Shown: positions 53,574 to 63,865 of the stretch, piece by piece
How the letters are laid out: each line of letters begins with the position of its first letter
Position numbering within the stretch: the first letter of the stretch is position 1
Assembly: GCF_024385525.1 (NCBI RefSeq)
Contig: NZ_JANFLU010000001.1
Span: forward strand, 1 to 64,000
Source: Arthrobacter sp. zg-Y238
GTDB lineage: Bacteria > Actinomycetota > Actinomycetes > Actinomycetales > Micrococcaceae
Length of the DNA stretch: 64,000 nt
Direction: 5' to 3'
Program-made: the position numbers and the translations under genes
Notes under the pieces: generated by a model
Databases searched by the model: none
Told to the model about the DNA's origin: nothing
What the model saw: the letters and a program-made list of their open reading frames with translations, nothing else

Positions 53574-55004
53574 ATGCTCAAACAAGGTTCAAAGCTGGAC
53601 CGTTACTTCGAAATCACCAAGCGGGGTTCCTCCGTATCCGCCGAAGTGCGCGGTGGCCTGGCCACTTTCTTCGCCATGAGTTACATCGTGGTCCTTAACC
53701 CCCTGATCCTCGGCGGTGAGGACTCGATGGGCAACACCATGCCCGGCCCGGCAATTGCCGCGGGCACCGCCCTGGTGGCAGGCGTCCTGACCCTGATTAT
53801 GGGCATCTGGGCCAAACACCCGTTCGCGATTGCCACAGGATTGGGCGTCAACGCCTTCGTGGCCGTGACGGTTGCCTCCAACGACGGATTGACCTGGCCT
53901 GACGTGATGGGCCTGGTAGTCATCGCGGGCCTGGCGATGGTGATCCTGGTCCTCACCGGATTCCGTACCGCCGTTTTCCGGGCCGTTCCGCCCAGCCTGA
54001 AAACCGCGATCGTGGTCGGTATCGGCCTGTTCATAGCGCTGGTCGGCCTGGTCAACGCGGGCTTTGTCCGGCGCAATCCGGATGCCGCCGGCACTACTGT
54101 GCCGCTGGGGCTGGGCAACGGCGGCCAGTTGCTGGGGTGGCCCACGCTGGTGTTTGTCTTCGGCCTGCTGCTGACCATTGTGCTGATGTCCCGCAAGGTC
54201 CGGGGTGCGATCCTCATCGGCATCGTCGCCTCGACCGCTTTCGCTGTCCTTATCGAATGGCTGGCCGCTCCGGGCAGCCAGGGTGCCGGAGTGGCTACCG
54301 GCTGGTCGCTGGTGACCCCGAGCATGCCCCAATGGGCTGCTCCGGATCTCTCCCTGATCGGCGATGTCAGCCTCGTAGGGTCCTTCCAGACCCTGGGCGG
54401 AGTTGCCGCCTCGCTGCTGGTCTTCGTGATCCTGCTCAGCATCTTCTTCGACGCGATGGGTACCATGGTGGGCCTCGCCACCGAGGCCGGCAGCATCGAC
54501 AAGGACGGCAACATCCCCCGCGTGGAGCGCGTCCTCCTGGTGGATGCCGCAGGTGCGGTGGCCGGCGGCGGTGCCGGTGTTTCCTCCAACCAGATTTTCG
54601 TGGAGTCCGGCGCCGGCATCGGCGAAGGTGCGCGCACCGGGCTCGCCTCCGTGGTGACCGGCCTGCTGTTCATCGTGGCCATGTTCCTGACGCCGCTGAT
54701 CTACCTGGTGCCGTTCGAGGCCGTGGCCCCTGCCCTGGTGGTCGTGGGCTACCTGATGGTCTCCCAGGTGGGCAAGATCGACTGGAGCGACATCGGGCTG
54801 GCCCTGCCGTCCTTCCTCACCTTCACGCTGATGCCGTTCACCTACTCGATCGCTGACGGCCTGGGTGCCGGGTTCATCTCCTTCACCATCATCCGCGTCT
54901 TCCAGGGCCGGGGCCGTGAGGTCCACCCCCTGATGTACGTGGTGGCAGCGGCATTCGCCCTGTTCTTCGGCATAGGTCCCATCAGGGAGATTGTGGGAAT
55001 CTAG
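53574..55004 (+). CDS. Purine permease, NCS2 family (AzgA-like)
   Basis: 476 aa with about 12-14 spans. The start ATFFAMSYIVVLNPLIL and GPAIAAGTALVAGVLTLIMG...FAIATGLGVNAFVAVTV mark the AzgA/PbuG hypoxanthine-guanine branch. ATG at 53574 with GAGGACG; a -10-like TAAGAT is present around 53514. Followed by a strong terminator. Confidence 0.92.
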   Translation: MLKQGSKLDRYFEITKRGSSVSAEVRGGLATFFAMSYIVVLNPLILGGEDSMGNTMPGPAIAAGTALVAGVLTLIMGIWAKHPFAIATGLGVNAFVAVTVASNDGLTWPDVMGLVVIAGLAMVILVLTGFRTAVFRAVPPSLKTAIVVGIGLFIALVGLVNAGFVRRNPDAAGTTVPLGLGNGGQLLGWPTLVFVFGLLLTIVLMSRKVRGAILIGIVASTAFAVLIEWLAAPGSQGAGVATGWSLVTPSMPQWAAPDLSLIGDVSLVGSFQTLGGVAASLLVFVILLSIFFDAMGTMVGLATEAGSIDKDGNIPRVERVLLVDAAGAVAGGGAGVSSNQIFVESGAGIGEGARTGLASVVTGLLFIVAMFLTPLIYLVPFEAVAPALVVVGYLMVSQVGKIDWSDIGLALPSFLTFTLMPFTYSIADGLGAGFISFTIIRVFQGRGREVHPLMYVVAAAFALFFGIGPIREIVGI

Positions 55005-55038
55005 GCAGGGAGCTATTCCCCCCCAGCGCTGCTAAACA

Positions 55039-55074
55039 AGAAGGGATCCGCGGCTGCGGATCCCTTCTCGTTTT
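55039..55074 (+). terminator. Terminator of the permease gene
   Basis: Perfect 13-bp stem AGAAGGGATCCGC/GCGGATCCCTTCT with 4-nt loop, then CGTTTTA. It can also serve the convergent katE. Confidence 0.85.
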
Positions 55075-55104
55075 ATCCGGCTTGGGCACCGGCAACCGCG
55101 TCAG

Positions 55105-57318
55105 CTAGGCGGTTGGAAAACGCTCCCACACCCGGTGGTTGGCCAGGAGCGCGGTAACGCCGGACGCAACCTCGGTGGCTCCGCCTACAACAACGCCGGC
55201 CGTTTCCGCGGGGATGCCGGCAGCCGCAAGAACCGAACCTCCATCGCCCCAGGCACCAAGGGCCTTGGCGTGGCGGAAGGCTTCGGCCAGGAGCAGGGTG
55301 ACCCTCGGGTCAAGCGAGGGGTGCCCGCCGGGGTTGCCCGCCTTGGCATCCAGGCTGTCCGCCGCATCCGGTGCCGCGGCACCCGAAGCCGCCACGATCA
55401 CGGCGTCGAATTCGGTGGAGCGGGCCGTCAGGTAGGTCCGCTGGACAGTGATTTCCGCACCCAGCTTGCCGGCGTGCGGGGCAATGACCAGCGGAACCAT
55501 GCCCTCCGCGTGGATAGCTGCCAGGACCTCGGAAACCGAGGCAAGATCGGACGCTTCATCGGCGACAACACCGACCACCCGACCTGCCACCGGCCAAGAG
55601 CCGCCGAGCTGGCTGAGCGCAGGGCTGGGGGCGGTGTCGGCAACGTCGAGGGCAGGAGCCGGGGCCGTGAGGCCCAGGCCGGCGGCCACGTCGTCGGCAA
55701 GGCGCTTGTCGATATTCGCAAGCGACTGGAGCTGGCGCAGCCGGATGTTCTCCTCGTAGCACTTGCCAAGTTCAAATGTGTAGGCCTGGACCACGTGGTC
55801 CTGCTCCACCGGAGTCAGGGAACGGAAGAACATCCGCGCCTGGCTGTAGTGGTCATCAAAGGTGGCGGGATTCTCGCGCACTTTACGGGCCGCGGGCACC
55901 TCGACGGGAACATCAATGAAGGCACTCATGTCTGCTCCGGCCATAAAGGGGCAGCCGCCGTCGAGCGAGTTGGGCTGGTACGGCGCCACGCCGGAATGGT
56001 CCGCACTCTGGTGGAACCCGTCCCGAAGCATGTCGTTGACCGGTGCATGCGGGCGGTTGATGGGAATCTGGCTGAAGTTCGGGCCACCCAGCCGGGTCAG
56101 CTGCGTATCGATGTAGGAGAACAACCGGCCCTGCAGCAGCGGGTCATTGGTGACGTCGATGCCCGGCACCAGGTGTCCGGGGTGGAAGGCCACCTGTTCG
56201 GTTTCCGCGAAGTAGTTCGTGACGTTGGCGTTCAGGGTCATGGTGCCGATGACCTGCACCGGTGCCAGTTCCTCGGGGACGAGCTTGGTCGGGTCCAGCA
56301 GGTCGATGCCCTCAAACATTTCGTCTTCGGTGTCGGGGAAGACCTGGATACCCAGATCCCACTGCGGGAACGCACCGGCTTCAATCGCGTCTGCGAGGTC
56401 GCGCCGGTGGAAGTCCGGATCCATGCCGTTAATGATCTGCGCTTCTTCCCAGACGAGGGAGTGCACACCCTGGCGGGGCTTCCAGTGGAACTTCACCAGG
56501 GTGGTTTGACCGGCGGCGTTAATCAGCCGGAAGGTGTGAACGCCGAAGCCTTCCATGGTGCGGTAGGAGCGGGGGATGCCCCGGTCGGACATGTTCCACA
56601 TGGTGTGGTGCTGCGCTTCGGTGTGGAGCGAGACGAAGTCCCAGAAGGTGTCGTGGGCGCTCTGGGCCTGCGGAATCTCACGGTCCGGGTGCGGCTTCCC
56701 GGCGTGGATTACGTCGGGGAACTTGATGGCGTCCTGGATAAAGAACACCGGAATGTTATTGCCGACCAGGTCATAGTTGCCCTCGGCGGTGTAGAACTTG
56801 GTGCTGAATCCGCGGGTGTCCCGGACGGTGTCCGCGGAACCGCGGGAGCCGAGCACGGTGGAGAAGCGAACAAAGACGGGGGTTTCCACGCCCTTGGCCA
56901 GGAAGCCGGCCTGCGTGACTCCTTCGGCAGCGCCGTTGGCCGTAAACACACCGTGGGCTGCAGCGCCGCGGGCGTGGACCACGCGCTCGGGAATGCGCTC
57001 GTGGTCGAAGTGGGTGATCTTTTCACGGAGGTGGTGGTCCTGCAGCAGCACGGGGCCGCGGGGGCCGGCCTTCAGCGAGTGATCGGTGTCCCGCACCCGC
57101 ACGCCCTGCGCGGTGGTGAGGAATTGTCCGCTCTGGGAGGTGGAGGACTTCGGTGCCCCGGTGGCCACGCCTGTGGCGGTAACGGTCTCCGGTCCGTCCT
57201 GATCCGGTTTGGGCGGCAGCGGTTCGCGGGGCTGCGTCGGTTCGGCCAGTTCCGGGGCCTGCGTAGCCGGGGCGCCCGGGATAGGCAGGTCGGTTTCGGA
57301 TGTGTTCTTGCTGAACAT
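55105..57318 (-). CDS. katE: Catalase HPII (large-subunit, with C-terminal GATase-like domain)
   Basis: 737-aa monofunctional heme catalase of the large type. Catalytic His in [14 protein letters not shown], Asn in [20 protein letters not shown] and heme-ligand Tyr in [17 protein letters not shown] ~160-residue C-terminal class I glutaminase-like (DJ-1) domain follows ([17 protein letters not shown]...), as in E. coli KatE. The N-terminus is extended and Pro-rich. ATG at 57318 with TGGAGG. The 152 bp upstream show no recognised operator. Confidence 0.96.
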   Translation of the reverse strand: MFSKNTSETDLPIPGAPATQAPELAEPTQPREPLPPKPDQDGPETVTATGVATGAPKSSTSQSGQFLTTAQGVRVRDTDHSLKAGPRGPVLLQDHHLREKITHFDHERIPERVVHARGAAAHGVFTANGAAEGVTQAGFLAKGVETPVFVRFSTVLGSRGSADTVRDTRGFSTKFYTAEGNYDLVGNNIPVFFIQDAIKFPDVIHAGKPHPDREIPQAQSAHDTFWDFVSLHTEAQHHTMWNMSDRGIPRSYRTMEGFGVHTFRLINAAGQTTLVKFHWKPRQGVHSLVWEEAQIINGMDPDFHRRDLADAIEAGAFPQWDLGIQVFPDTEDEMFEGIDLLDPTKLVPEELAPVQVIGTMTLNANVTNYFAETEQVAFHPGHLVPGIDVTNDPLLQGRLFSYIDTQLTRLGGPNFSQIPINRPHAPVNDMLRDGFHQSADHSGVAPYQPNSLDGGCPFMAGADMSAFIDVPVEVPAARKVRENPATFDDHYSQARMFFRSLTPVEQDHVVQAYTFELGKCYEENIRLRQLQSLANIDKRLADDVAAGLGLTAPAPALDVADTAPSPALSQLGGSWPVAGRVVGVVADEASDLASVSEVLAAIHAEGMVPLVIAPHAGKLGAEITVQRTYLTARSTEFDAVIVAASGAAAPDAADSLDAKAGNPGGHPSLDPRVTLLLAEAFRHAKALGAWGDGGSVLAAAGIPAETAGVVVGGATEVASGVTALLANHRVWERFPTA

Positions 57319-57470
57319 GTAGCCTCCATTGTGGTTGGTCCAGCCGCCGCCCGAAGGCCGCGGCCGTCCTCACCACCCTACTGAAGTAAGCATGCTGACT
57401 GTTAACCCGAGACTGTCGGGCTGGCAGCCTTCGGCTCCTCGTGGCGCTTCACGCGGCGGGTCCGGGCCGC

Positions 57471-58340
57471 CTATCCCGCCGGCACTTCCTGGACAGGGTC
57501 GTCATGGAGGGGCCTGGAACCGGCAGCAAAGCTGCGCACCTTTTCGTCCGCCCACAGATGGGCGGGAACCGCTCCCCCCAGCAGGGTGCGTGGCAGGGAC
57601 GGATCCTCCGCAAACGGGGTGTCACTGCCGGCCAGGATGATGTTGCCGTAACGACGGCCCTTCAGCATGGCCGGATCGGCTATCGCCGCGGTGTACGCAA
57701 ACGCCGCACAGATGGTGGCGGCTTCGGCCCGGGCGCCGCGCAGGTCCGGCGTGTCGCCGCAGTTCACCACATAGACGCCGCCCGGAGCGAGCACCCGGGC
57801 CACCTGCGCGGTGAATTCCGCGGTCGTCAGCGGCACCGGTGTCTTGGCGCCGGCAAAGACATCGCGGATCACCAGGTCGCGGCTGTCCTCATGCAGGGTT
57901 TCAGTCACGGCACGCGCCTCCCCCACCCGCAGCCGCAGCAGGGGTGCCCGGGGCAGGTCAAACCACCCGCGGACCAGCTCCGCCAGCCTGCCGTCCAGTT
58001 CCACGGCAACCTGACGGGCACCGGGATATACGGCGGCCAGGTACCGGGCCAGCGAACACGCCGCTGCACCCAGGTGCAGGGCACGCAGCGAGGCATCCGG
58101 ACGCCAGCGCGATTCCACCAGGGCGGCGATCCAGCGCATGTATTCAAAGTCCAGGTGGCGCGGGTCGGCAAGGTCGATATGCGAACTGTGCACTCCGTTC
58201 ACCATCAGGATCCAGCCGTCGGGGCTGAAAGAGTCCGGAACCAGTTCACATGTTCCCGTGTCGATCGGATAAGTGCCGGCCACCGGGCCGTTGCCCGCCA
58301 CGGCGTCCACCGGATCCTTGCCGGGGCGCTTGCGTCCCAT
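57471..58340 (-). CDS. Spermidine synthase-like methyltransferase-fold protein
   Basis: 289 aa with the polyamine-synthase/methyltransferase fold: YMRWIAALVESRW, ALHLGAAACSLARYLAAVYPGARQVAVELDG (motif I with acidic loop) and DLVIRDVFAGAKTPVPLTTAEF. Members of this actinobacterial group are annotated spermidine synthase-like; key polyamine residues cannot be confirmed by eye. ATG at 58340 shares one base with the upstream GNAT stop, so the two genes are coupled. Confidence 0.8.
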   Translation of the reverse strand: MGRKRPGKDPVDAVAGNGPVAGTYPIDTGTCELVPDSFSPDGWILMVNGVHSSHIDLADPRHLDFEYMRWIAALVESRWRPDASLRALHLGAAACSLARYLAAVYPGARQVAVELDGRLAELVRGWFDLPRAPLLRLRVGEARAVTETLHEDSRDLVIRDVFAGAKTPVPLTTAEFTAQVARVLAPGGVYVVNCGDTPDLRGARAEAATICAAFAYTAAIADPAMLKGRRYGNIILAGSDTPFAEDPSLPRTLLGGAVPAHLWADEKVRSFAAGSRPLHDDPVQEVPAG

Positions 58341-58852
58341 CAGTGCCTCACCATCCGGATTTCCACCATGCCGGTGCCGGCCCAGACCTGCGGCAGGTCC
58401 TTGGACGTTCCGTCTGCCGCGAAACCGTTGCGCCGGTAGAACGCCTGGGCGCGTGCGTTGTCCTCCAGCACCCAGACATACGCGGGTTCCGTTTCCACGG
58501 CGTGCTCTAGCAAAGCCTGTCCAACACCCTTTCCGTACGCTTCAGCCAGAATGTAAATGGACCACAGTTCCAGCGGAACGTCCGCGTCGCTGTCCCGTGC
58601 GGGGCCGGCGGACGCGAAACCCAGGAGCCGGCCGTCTTCCGAATGGGCCAGCCAGTTCCGAATGGCCGGGTCCACTGCCTGTTCTGCCAGGGCTGCCCGC
58701 CGGTGTTCGACGGCGGCGCTGCGGTCCGCTTCCCGGCGCTGGAACACCTCATCCCCCAGTACATGGGCGTAGCTCTCCCGCCAGGACTGCAGATGGACGG
58801 ACACAAAGTCCTCGGCATCGCCGGGGAGTGCGCGCCGGATAGTAAAGCTCAT
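58340..58852 (-). CDS. GNAT-family N-acetyltransferase
   Basis: 170 aa. Acetyl-CoA loop EAYGKGVGQALLEHAVE and late YVWVLEDNARAQAFYRRNGFAADG are typical GNAT; FAS strand LLGFASAGPARD precedes. TAAGCT on the minus strand (58859-58864) ends 6 nt before the ATG. First of a two-gene unit. Substrate unknown. Confidence 0.88.
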   Translation of the reverse strand: MSFTIRRALPGDAEDFVSVHLQSWRESYAHVLGDEVFQRREADRSAAVEHRRAALAEQAVDPAIRNWLAHSEDGRLLGFASAGPARDSDADVPLELWSIYILAEAYGKGVGQALLEHAVETEPAYVWVLEDNARAQAFYRRNGFAADGTSKDLPQVWAGTGMVEIRMVRH

Positions 58853-58898
58853 GTCTCCAGCTTAAGTCGGCACAGGCTGCGTCCCGGACGGCGAGCAG

Positions 58899-59549
58899 TC
58901 ACAGCACCAGTGCGAGCGCGAAGCCGTCCCATCCCTTGCTCCCTACTGTCTGCAGTGCCGTGGTGTCCAGCCGCGGATGCGAGCCGAGGATGTCCACGGC
59001 GGCACGGGTGCCCTGCACTGCTTCGTCGCCGTCGGGGTCCAGGACGCTGCCGCCGCGGACCACATTGTCCACCACAATCACGCTCCCCGGCCGGGACAGC
59101 TTCACCGCCCAGTCCAGGTAGGCGGGGTTGTTGACCTTGTCTGCGTCGATGAAAAACAGATCGAACGGCTCCCCGCCGGCTAGATCCGGCAGGGTGTCCA
59201 AGGCGGCGCCCACCCGAATGGTTACCTGGCCCAGAAGCCCGGCCGCGGCAAGATTGGCGCGGGCCACCTCCGCATGGCGGGGTTCGTATTCACACGTGAT
59301 CAGTTCGCCGTCGTCGGGCAGTGCCCGGGCCAGCCAGGCAGTACTGAACCCGCCCAGGGTACCGATCTCGAGTATCCGCCGGGCGCCGGCGATGCGGGCC
59401 AGCAGCATCAGGAACTTTCCCTGCGCGGCGGATACCTCGATGGGCGGAAGCCCGGCGGCCCCGGTCGCGGCGACAATGGCCTTCAGCTGGTCATCCGGCT
59501 GCACCACCCGGCTGTTGAAGTACTCCTCGACCTGCTCCCACTGCGACAT
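58899..59549 (-). CDS. O-methyltransferase, class I SAM-dependent (CaiOMT/catechol-type)
   Basis: 216-aa SAM O-methyltransferase. Motif I ILEIGTLGGFSTAWLARAL, DLFFIDADKVNNPAYLDW with metal Asp, and VIVVDNVVRGGSVLD with the second Asp/Asn are all seen, as in catechol or caffeoyl-CoA methyltransferases. ATG at 59549 with GGGAG upstream; the ATG at 59588 is possible. Substrate unknown; likely a small catechol or flavonoid-like compound. Confidence 0.9.
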   Translation of the reverse strand: MSQWEQVEEYFNSRVVQPDDQLKAIVAATGAAGLPPIEVSAAQGKFLMLLARIAGARRILEIGTLGGFSTAWLARALPDDGELITCEYEPRHAEVARANLAAAGLLGQVTIRVGAALDTLPDLAGGEPFDLFFIDADKVNNPAYLDWAVKLSRPGSVIVVDNVVRGGSVLDPDGDEAVQGTRAAVDILGSHPRLDTTALQTVGSKGWDGFALALVL

Positions 59550-59590
59550 CTCCTGCTCCCGTTCCGCCGGTGCGTCCGGCCGCTGCATGC

Positions 59591-59935
59591 CTAGGCGTGC
59601 CCGCTGTACTCGTCCAGTTCGCCGAGTGCCTTTTCCAGCCGTTCCACCTTGCCGGTCAACTCGCCGGTGTGCCCCGGCCGGATATCCGCCTTGAGCACCA
59701 GCGAAACCCGGCTGCCATACTGGCCAACCGCTTCCGTGGCCCGGCGGATTACATCCATCACTTCGTCCCACTCACCCTCCAGGGTGGTGAACATGGCGTC
59801 CGTGGAATTCGGCAGGCCGGATTCCCTGACGATCTGAACTGCGGCGGCCACGGCGTCGTGCACCGAGGCCGAAGGACCGGCGGCGGGGGTCTGCGGGCCG
59901 GTACCGGAGGGAGCGACGGAAAAAGCTACAAGCAT
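59591..59935 (-). CDS. Thiamine-binding protein (MTH1187/YkoF family)
   Basis: 114 aa of the MTH1187 (DUF77) family: MLVAFSVAPSG at the start, VRESGLPNSTDAMFTTLEGEWDEVMDVIRRA and VSLVLKADIRPG. Members bind thiamine or related pyrimidine, but the physiological role is not known. It is 41 bp upstream of the O-methyltransferase gene in the same direction. Confidence 0.85.
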   Translation of the reverse strand: MLVAFSVAPSGTGPQTPAAGPSASVHDAVAAAVQIVRESGLPNSTDAMFTTLEGEWDEVMDVIRRATEAVGQYGSRVSLVLKADIRPGHTGELTGKVERLEKALGELDEYSGHA

Positions 59936-59961
59936 CTGCCCAGTGTGCCACCGCAGGCACC

Positions 59962-59997
59962 AAAAAACCCGCGCAGGCTGCCAGCCGGCGCGGGTTT
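59962..59997 (-). terminator. Terminator of the amino acid permease gene
   Basis: Minus strand: AAACCCGCGC pairs with GCGCGGGTTT around a GC-rich loop, followed by T6. Starts 36 bp after the permease stop. Confidence 0.85.
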
Positions 59998-60032
59998 AGA
60001 GGTTTACTGGAGGACCGTCCGGCCCGCCGGAC

Positions 60033-61547
60033 TCAGACTGCCGTGTCCTGGTTCGCACCTGCGGCGGCCACGTCCTGGAACTTCTCGTTCAGACGTGAAT
60101 GCCGCTGGCCGTAGGCGAAGTACAGCAGGAAGCCGATAACCAGCCAGCCCGCGAAGTAGATCCAGGTCTCAACTGCAAGGTTGGTCATCAGGTACAGGCA
60201 CAGCACTGCGGAAAGGACCGGGATCACCGGACCGAAGGGCACCCGGAAGGCGGGGCGCAGGTCCGGACGCTTCTTCCGCAGCACGAGGATGCCCAGGCTC
60301 ACCACCACGAACGCGGAGAGCGTGCCGATGTTGATCATTTCCTCGAGTACGTCCACCCGCGTGAACCCTGCCACCACCGCAACCAGGACACCGAGGATGA
60401 TCTGCAGCCGGGCCGGCGTCGAGTGCTTGTCGCTGGTCCGGGAGAGCGAGCGGGGCAGCAGGCCGTCCCGGGACATCGCCAGCACCACGCGGGCCAGGCC
60501 CATCAGCAGCACCATGATCACCGTGGTCAGGCCGATCAGGGATCCGACGGCGATGACCGATGCCGCGCCCGTGTTCCCCACGAGGGCAAAGGCCGTGGCG
60601 AGGTTGGGGTCTTCGGCTGCGGCCAGTTCGGTGTAGGGGACCATGCCCGTCAGGGCCAGGGAGACGCCGATGTAAAGCAGCGTGACCACGGCCAGACCGG
60701 CGAAGATGCCCCGCGGCAGCGTCTTGCCAGGGTCCTTGACCTCTTCGGCAGAGGTGGCCACAACGTCGAATCCGATGAAAGCGAAGAAAACAATGGCGGC
60801 GCCGGCAAAGACACCGAACAATCCGTACTGCGCAGGAGCGGCACCGGTCATGAAGGAGAACAGGGACTGCTGAAGGACCCCGGAGCTTCCATCAGTGGCG
60901 GTGGAGACCGGATCCGGAATAAACGGCGTGTAGTTCTCCGCCTTGACGTAGAAGAAACCGGCGACGATCACGAAGAGCACCACGCCCACCTTGATGATGG
61001 TGAAAACGTTGCTCACCTGGGCGGAAAGCTTGGTGCCCATGACCAGCAGGAAGGTAAAGACGGCAACGATAAGGAACGGGCCCCAGGTCAGCGAAATCAC
61101 GCCCAGTTCCAGCGTTGCCGGTACATCCCAGCCGATAAGTGCAAAAACCTCGCTGAGGTAGATGCCCCAGTACTTTGCAATAACCGCCGCCGCGGTGAAC
61201 AGCTCCAGGATGAGGTTCCAGCCGATGATCCAGGCAGCCAGCTCGCCCATCGTGGCGTAAGTAAACACGTAGGCGGAGCCTGCCACCGGAATGGCCGTGG
61301 CGAACTCGGCGTAACACATAATGGCGAGCGCGCAGGTGATTGCCGCCAGTACGAACGAAAGGGTTACGGCCGGGCCGGAGAACTGCCCCGCCGCCCGGGC
61401 ACCTACCGAGAAGATACCGGCGCCTACGGCCACCGCGACGCCCATGATCATGAGGTCCCAGGTGGTGAGTGAGCGCTTTAGCCGACGGCCGGGCTCGTCG
61501 GCGTCCGCAAGGGAACTCTCGATGGGTTTGGTACGGAAGAGACTCAC
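60033..61547 (-). CDS. APC-family cationic amino acid permease
   Basis: 504 aa with 12-13 spans of the CAT (cationic amino acid transporter) group of the APC superfamily. VGAGIFSVGARAAGQFSGPAVTLSFV, GSAYVFTYATMGELAAWIIGWNLILEL and FVAFIGFDVVATSAEEVKDPGKTLP-type phrases mark this group. GTG start at 61547 with CGAGGA. Substrate specificity (arginine, lysine or others) is not visible. Confidence 0.9.
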   Translation of the reverse strand: MSLFRTKPIESSLADADEPGRRLKRSLTTWDLMIMGVAVAVGAGIFSVGARAAGQFSGPAVTLSFVLAAITCALAIMCYAEFATAIPVAGSAYVFTYATMGELAAWIIGWNLILELFTAAAVIAKYWGIYLSEVFALIGWDVPATLELGVISLTWGPFLIVAVFTFLLVMGTKLSAQVSNVFTIIKVGVVLFVIVAGFFYVKAENYTPFIPDPVSTATDGSSGVLQQSLFSFMTGAAPAQYGLFGVFAGAAIVFFAFIGFDVVATSAEEVKDPGKTLPRGIFAGLAVVTLLYIGVSLALTGMVPYTELAAAEDPNLATAFALVGNTGAASVIAVGSLIGLTTVIMVLLMGLARVVLAMSRDGLLPRSLSRTSDKHSTPARLQIILGVLVAVVAGFTRVDVLEEMINIGTLSAFVVVSLGILVLRKKRPDLRPAFRVPFGPVIPVLSAVLCLYLMTNLAVETWIYFAGWLVIGFLLYFAYGQRHSRLNEKFQDVAAAGANQDTAV

Positions 61548-61621
61548 GTGGATCCTCGCCTTATCTGAGGGAAAAACTAACCGATCAATCGTAGGCTGAG
61601 CGCCGTGCGGCTCTTATTTTA

Positions 61622-61638
61622 GTCTCACATGCTGAGAC
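61622..61638. promoter_or_regulatory. Inverted repeat between permease and pta
   Basis: GTCTCA-CATGC-TGAGAC, perfect 6-bp arms with 5-bp centre, in the 173-bp divergent region. A regulator of permease or of pta-ackA may bind here; none can be named. Confidence 0.4.
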
Positions 61639-61720
61639 AACCGAGTCCAAGAAGCACCCTCTGGGGAACCGGCGCCGGGGCTCTGGCTGGCAAGTGCCGC
61701 AGCCTTTTGGGAGGATGGAT

Positions 61721-63865
61721 ATGACGTACGCCACTCGCTTGTCAGGGGCGGCTAACCCAGGTTTCATCCCGGCAACGAACGGACAAGCAGCTATGGCCCG
61801 CGGAATCTATGTAAGCGCCATGACGCCCGGATCCGGCAAATCCCTGATCAGTCTGGGGCTGGCGGACATGCTCGGCCGGCATGCAGACCGGGTTGGCTTC
61901 TTCCGGCCGATCGTCGAGGGCGACCATCCGGCGCAGGATCCCATGGTGGAGCTGATGCAGCGCCGCTTCAACCTTGGTCCGGCCACCTGCCGCGGCGGCC
62001 TCACCCGGGCACAGCTGCGTGCGCTGCTGGTTGCCGGAGAGCGGGGCGAGGTCGATGCCCGCTGCCTGGCCGTCTACAGCGAAATTGCCGCGAACTGCGA
62101 TGTCGTCATTGTCGAAGGCACCGACCTCTCCGGGCACGACGTCGCCCTGGAGTTCGATCTCAACGCCCGGCTGGCCAATGACCTGGGCACTGTCGTGCTC
62201 GCCGTCGTCAACGCCCAGGAAACCACGGCGGCGGAGACGGCCGACGCCGTCGACGTGGCCCGCCGCCAATTGGCCGACGCGAAGTGCGACCTGCTGGCCG
62301 TGATGGTCAACCGGGCAGCACCGTCCGACGTCGAGGCCATCACCGCCGCCATCCGGCCCGGACAGAGCGGCCGGCCGGTCTACGTCATTCCCGAACAGAG
62401 TGAAATCTCCCAGCCGTCGATCGCCGAAGTGCAGACGGCGCTGCAGGCCCGCCAGGTGGCCGGCAGCGCCAACCTTGAACGCGACGTTTCCGCGGTCAAG
62501 GTGGCCGCCATGACCGTGGGGAACTTCATCCCCCAGCTCTCGGACGGGACCCTGGTGATCGTCCCCGCCGACCGCGCGGACGTTATGGTCGCCACCCTGG
62601 CGTCCTCCTTCTCCTCCGACTTTCCCGTCGCCAGCGGCATGATCCTCACCGGGGGCATCGACGTGGAACCGGCCATTCTGGGACTGCTGGCCTCGGCACC
62701 CTTTCCCGTCTTCGAAGTCGGGACGGACACCTATGTCACCGCTCGCCGGGTCAGCCGGGTCCGCGGCGAGATTTCCAGCGGAAACCGGCGGAAGGTTGCT
62801 GCAGCGCTGGGCACCTGGTCTCGACATGTGGATGAGGCAGAGATGCTGGAACGCCTGGCACTACCCCGTCCTGCCACCACCACTCCGCTGCGCTTCCTCA
62901 ACGAGCTGATCGTGCGGGCCCGTACCAGCCGGCAGCGGATCGTACTGCCGGAAGGGTTGGACCTGCGGGTGCTGCAGGCGGCGGAGATCCTCAGCCGGCG
63001 GGACGTCTGTGCCCTGACGGTACTGGGACCTGAGGGCCAGATCCGCGAGCTGGCAGCAAGCCAAGGCGTTGACCTTTCCAACATCAACCTCATCAACCCG
63101 GCGACCAGTGCCCTGCGCGAAGAATTCGCCAGGGAATACGCCACACTCCGTAAGCACAAGGGCGTATCCCTGGAAGACGCCAACGAACGTATGCTCCACG
63201 GGGCATATTTCGGCACCATGATGGTGCAGCTGGGCAGGATGGACGGCATGGTCTCCGGCGCAGCCCACACCACTGCCAACACCATCCGGCCCGCACTGGA
63301 GTTCATCCGGACCCGGGAAGGCGTCAAGATTGTCTCCTCGGTGTTCCTGATGCTGCTGGAAGACCGCGTCCTTGTTTACGGCGACTGCGCGGTGAACCCG
63401 GACCCGGACGCCGAGCAGCTGGCGGACATCGCCTTGGCCTCCGCCGCAACCGCCGAACAGTTCGGAGTCACGCCGCGGGTCGCCATGCTCTCCTACTCCA
63501 CCGGCTCCTCCGGAACGGGCGGCTCGGTGGAACGCGTACGGCAGGCCACCGAGCTGGTCCGCCGTGCCCGCCCGGACCTCCCGGTGGAAGGACCCATCCA
63601 GTACGACGCCGCCGTCGACGCCTCCGTAGCCGCCTCCAAGGCGCCGGGCTCCTCGGTGGCGGGACAGGCCACGGTGTTCATCTTCCCCGACCTGAATACC
63701 GGAAATAACACCTATAAGGCCGTCCAGCAGTCCGCCGGAGCCGTGGCCGTGGGCCCGATCCTGCAGGGCCTGCGCAAACCGGTCAACGACCTCAGCCGCG
63801 GCTGCACCGTTGAGGACATCGTGAACACCGTAGCCATCACCGCGGTGCAGGCACAGGAGGATTAA
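61721..63865 (+). CDS. pta: Phosphate acetyltransferase
   Basis: Interconverts acetyl-CoA and acetyl phosphate; works with AckA. 714 aa, three-domain large type: N-terminal P-loop region (IYVSAMTPGSGKSLISLGL), central DRTGG domain and C-terminal PTA_PTB domain (from about residue 385, with GAAHTTANTIRPAL and SYSTGSSGTGGSVERVRQA). Start ATG 61721 follows GGGAGG at 6 nt; ATG 61715 and ATG 61793 are possible alternatives. ackA follows immediately. Confidence 0.95.
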   Translation: MTYATRLSGAANPGFIPATNGQAAMARGIYVSAMTPGSGKSLISLGLADMLGRHADRVGFFRPIVEGDHPAQDPMVELMQRRFNLGPATCRGGLTRAQLRALLVAGERGEVDARCLAVYSEIAANCDVVIVEGTDLSGHDVALEFDLNARLANDLGTVVLAVVNAQETTAAETADAVDVARRQLADAKCDLLAVMVNRAAPSDVEAITAAIRPGQSGRPVYVIPEQSEISQPSIAEVQTALQARQVAGSANLERDVSAVKVAAMTVGNFIPQLSDGTLVIVPADRADVMVATLASSFSSDFPVASGMILTGGIDVEPAILGLLASAPFPVFEVGTDTYVTARRVSRVRGEISSGNRRKVAAALGTWSRHVDEAEMLERLALPRPATTTPLRFLNELIVRARTSRQRIVLPEGLDLRVLQAAEILSRRDVCALTVLGPEGQIRELAASQGVDLSNINLINPATSALREEFAREYATLRKHKGVSLEDANERMLHGAYFGTMMVQLGRMDGMVSGAAHTTANTIRPALEFIRTREGVKIVSSVFLMLLEDRVLVYGDCAVNPDPDAEQLADIALASAATAEQFGVTPRVAMLSYSTGSSGTGGSVERVRQATELVRRARPDLPVEGPIQYDAAVDASVAASKAPGSSVAGQATVFIFPDLNTGNNTYKAVQQSAGAVAVGPILQGLRKPVNDLSRGCTVEDIVNTVAITAVQAQED

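Noticed and set aside
55135-57384. Open frame of 749 codons antisense to katE
   Set aside because: Shadow of the catalase gene; translation lacks motifs and is rich in Gly, Arg and Val.
59577-60139. Plus-strand frame covering the thiamine-binding protein gene
   Set aside because: Antisense to a recognised MTH1187-family gene and crossing a terminator.
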